IMG/VR virus record: IMGVR_UViG_3300018429_000003
Span: 1 to 64,000 of that record
Strand: one strand, 5' to 3'
Source of the DNA: a virus
DNA length: 64,000 nt
In this document: in pieces, positions 63,222 to 64,000 of the stretch
Numbering within the stretch: position 1 is the stretch's first letter
How the letters are laid out: each line of letters begins with the position of its first letter
Translations under genes and position numbers: made by a program
The notes under the pieces: generated by a model
What the model was told of the DNA's origin: nothing
Seen by the model: only the letters and a program-made list of their open reading frames with translations
Databases searched by the model: none

Positions 63222-64000
63222 GTTAGCCCAACAAGATCCATATACGCTGGTTGCGCATCATCTTCAGGATGGCGAAGCGACCCGGGCCGAACTGAAGGCG
63301 TTAACCGGTTTGGACTATGCGCAGATCGAAGCGGCCTTGTATCGACTTGTTGGGGTGACGGAATGCGTTGGCGTTCGGGAAGACGGGTCGGGTATTGAGC
63401 ACTACTACTGGAAGGATAATGCGGAGCCTTTTCAGCCCCAGCCTCAGAGCCCAAGGCTCGTACCAGCGGAGCCCGCCGAGTCGCGCGAGGTTTTTAGTGA
63501 CGGAGTAGCAGACGATTTGGAGGCGGGGCCAAGTAGGGCAGCCCGGCCGACTGGCTGGAGCCTTGCGGCAAAGGTTCGAGAGTTTCTCAGCGAAGTCGAG
63601 AGTGATGAGCAGTTTTCAATAAGCGAGATATACGACTTTTTGACTAAGCGTTACCCCAACGCGTGTGAAACCTACGAAGCCGGAGCCTTGCGGTCGCAAC
63701 TAACCCCAACGCTGAATTCTTTTATCAATAAAGAAGTTGTTTTAGTCAGCAAGGGGTCAGGGAAATACCCCAACCTCTACGAGAAGAAGATCGGGGCCAA
63801 TATCGACCTCTCAAGAGTCGAGTCCCTCATTGCAGCGGACCTTAGTATCACAGCGATGTGCGCTGAGTTAGGTGTTTCAGTGGCGACGTGGACTCGTCAT
63901 CGCAAGGCGGACCCAAGACTTCAAGCCGCGTACGAGAAAGGCATTCAGCGCCGTGATGCGCTCGAACAGATCGCGCAAAAAAACTCAGACTCTGACAAGC
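63211..64000 (+). CDS. multi-domain winged-helix/HTH protein (3' truncated by window edge)
   Basis: Open from ATG 63211 to the last base; at least 263 residues visible. Residues 8-70 look like a winged helix (EATRAELKALTGLDYAQIEA). A linker leads to a second (SLAAKVREFLSEVESDEQFS). Residues about 225-260 (LSITAMCAELGVSVATWTRH) are an HTH of small-terminase type. Whether it is a phage early gene or host DNA beyond attR cannot be decided here. Confidence 0.6.
   Translation, partial: MAAELAQQDPYTLVAHHLQDGEATRAELKALTGLDYAQIEAALYRLVGVTECVGVREDGSGIEHYYWKDNAEPFQPQPQSPRLVPAEPAESREVFSDGVADDLEAGPSRAARPTGWSLAAKVREFLSEVESDEQFSISEIYDFLTKRYPNACETYEAGALRSQLTPTLNSFINKEVVLVSKGSGKYPNLYEKKIGANIDLSRVESLIAADLSITAMCAELGVSVATWTRHRKADPRLQAAYEKGIQRRDALEQIAQKNSDSDK

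Noticed and set aside
1-64000. CRISPR array
   Set aside because: No regularly spaced direct repeats of 25-40 bp were seen; the 5-bp array at 35691 and the 18-19-bp pairs are not CRISPR-like.

Overview
This window is almost wholly a tailed-phage genome, either a temperate siphovirus-like phage or its prophage. It carries a terminase, portal, capsid, tail and tape-measure set, a lysis cassette, an immunity region, a replication and recombination region, and an integrase beside an attachment site. The attachment site is the 3' part of a tRNA-Lys(UUU)-like gene at 62997-63038. Two nested Rz/Rz1-like gene pairs point to a host with an outer membrane. The host genus cannot be read from the sequence; an acidobacterial-type soil host is only a guess. 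Both window ends cut genes: a RuvC-like resolvase at 1-339 has lost its start, and a reading frame from 63211 runs off the right edge.

Layout. 1-6.4 kb (+): end of a Holliday-junction resolvase, small unknown genes, a ParB-like protein, a coiled-coil membrane protein and an endonuclease VII-like HNH protein. 6.4-8.4 kb: small and large terminase. 8.5-13.9 kb: endolysin with C-terminal membrane helices, holin-like proteins, a DUF3307 protein and two spanin-like pairs. 14-18.9 kb: fibre, appendage and baseplate-like proteins, including a 414-residue protein made of about 20 short repeats. 18.9-30.4 kb: Mu gp29-like portal, head morphogenesis, a 2H-phosphoesterase/protease/scaffold fusion, decoration protein, capsid, connectors, tail tube and frameshifted tail chaperones. 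30.3-32.9 kb: accessory genes inserted between the chaperones and the tape measure. 32.9-41.8 kb: tape measure, then a gene-transfer-agent-like set (DUF2460, DUF2163, NlpC/P60, tail-tip protein); the tail-tip protein ends in a Hint domain.

41.8-46.4 kb is a leftward operon that includes a DpdA-like tRNA-guanine-transglycosylase homologue (7-deazaguanine insertion into DNA) and a DUF1643 protein. 47-49 kb is the immunity region. It has two diverging ribbon-helix-helix-type genes, a LexA/UmuD-fold protein without its catalytic Ser and Lys, and a secreted DUF2846 protein. A 17-bp sequence is repeated exactly in front of the DpdA operon and in the immunity divergence, so one regulator probably controls both. 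49-61.6 kb (+): CII-like regulator, DNA-methylase-like protein, two Fe-S Cas4-like nucleases around a putative annealing protein, DUF1376 initiator, DnaC-like loader, HNH gene, SNF2-like helicase, DNA methyltransferase, and many short overlapping genes ending in an excisionase-like protein. The integrase converges on it.

Most unusual points: the 2H/protease/scaffold fusion, the Hint-tipped tail protein, the repressor-linked DpdA operon, the RHH-only immunity switch with a dead S24 protein, a self-contained regulatory insert at 31.3-32.9 kb with two identical-arm operators, an exact 5-bp-period CCNNG array after the tape measure, and an HNH gene that has split a helicase gene and left the old N-terminus upstream.
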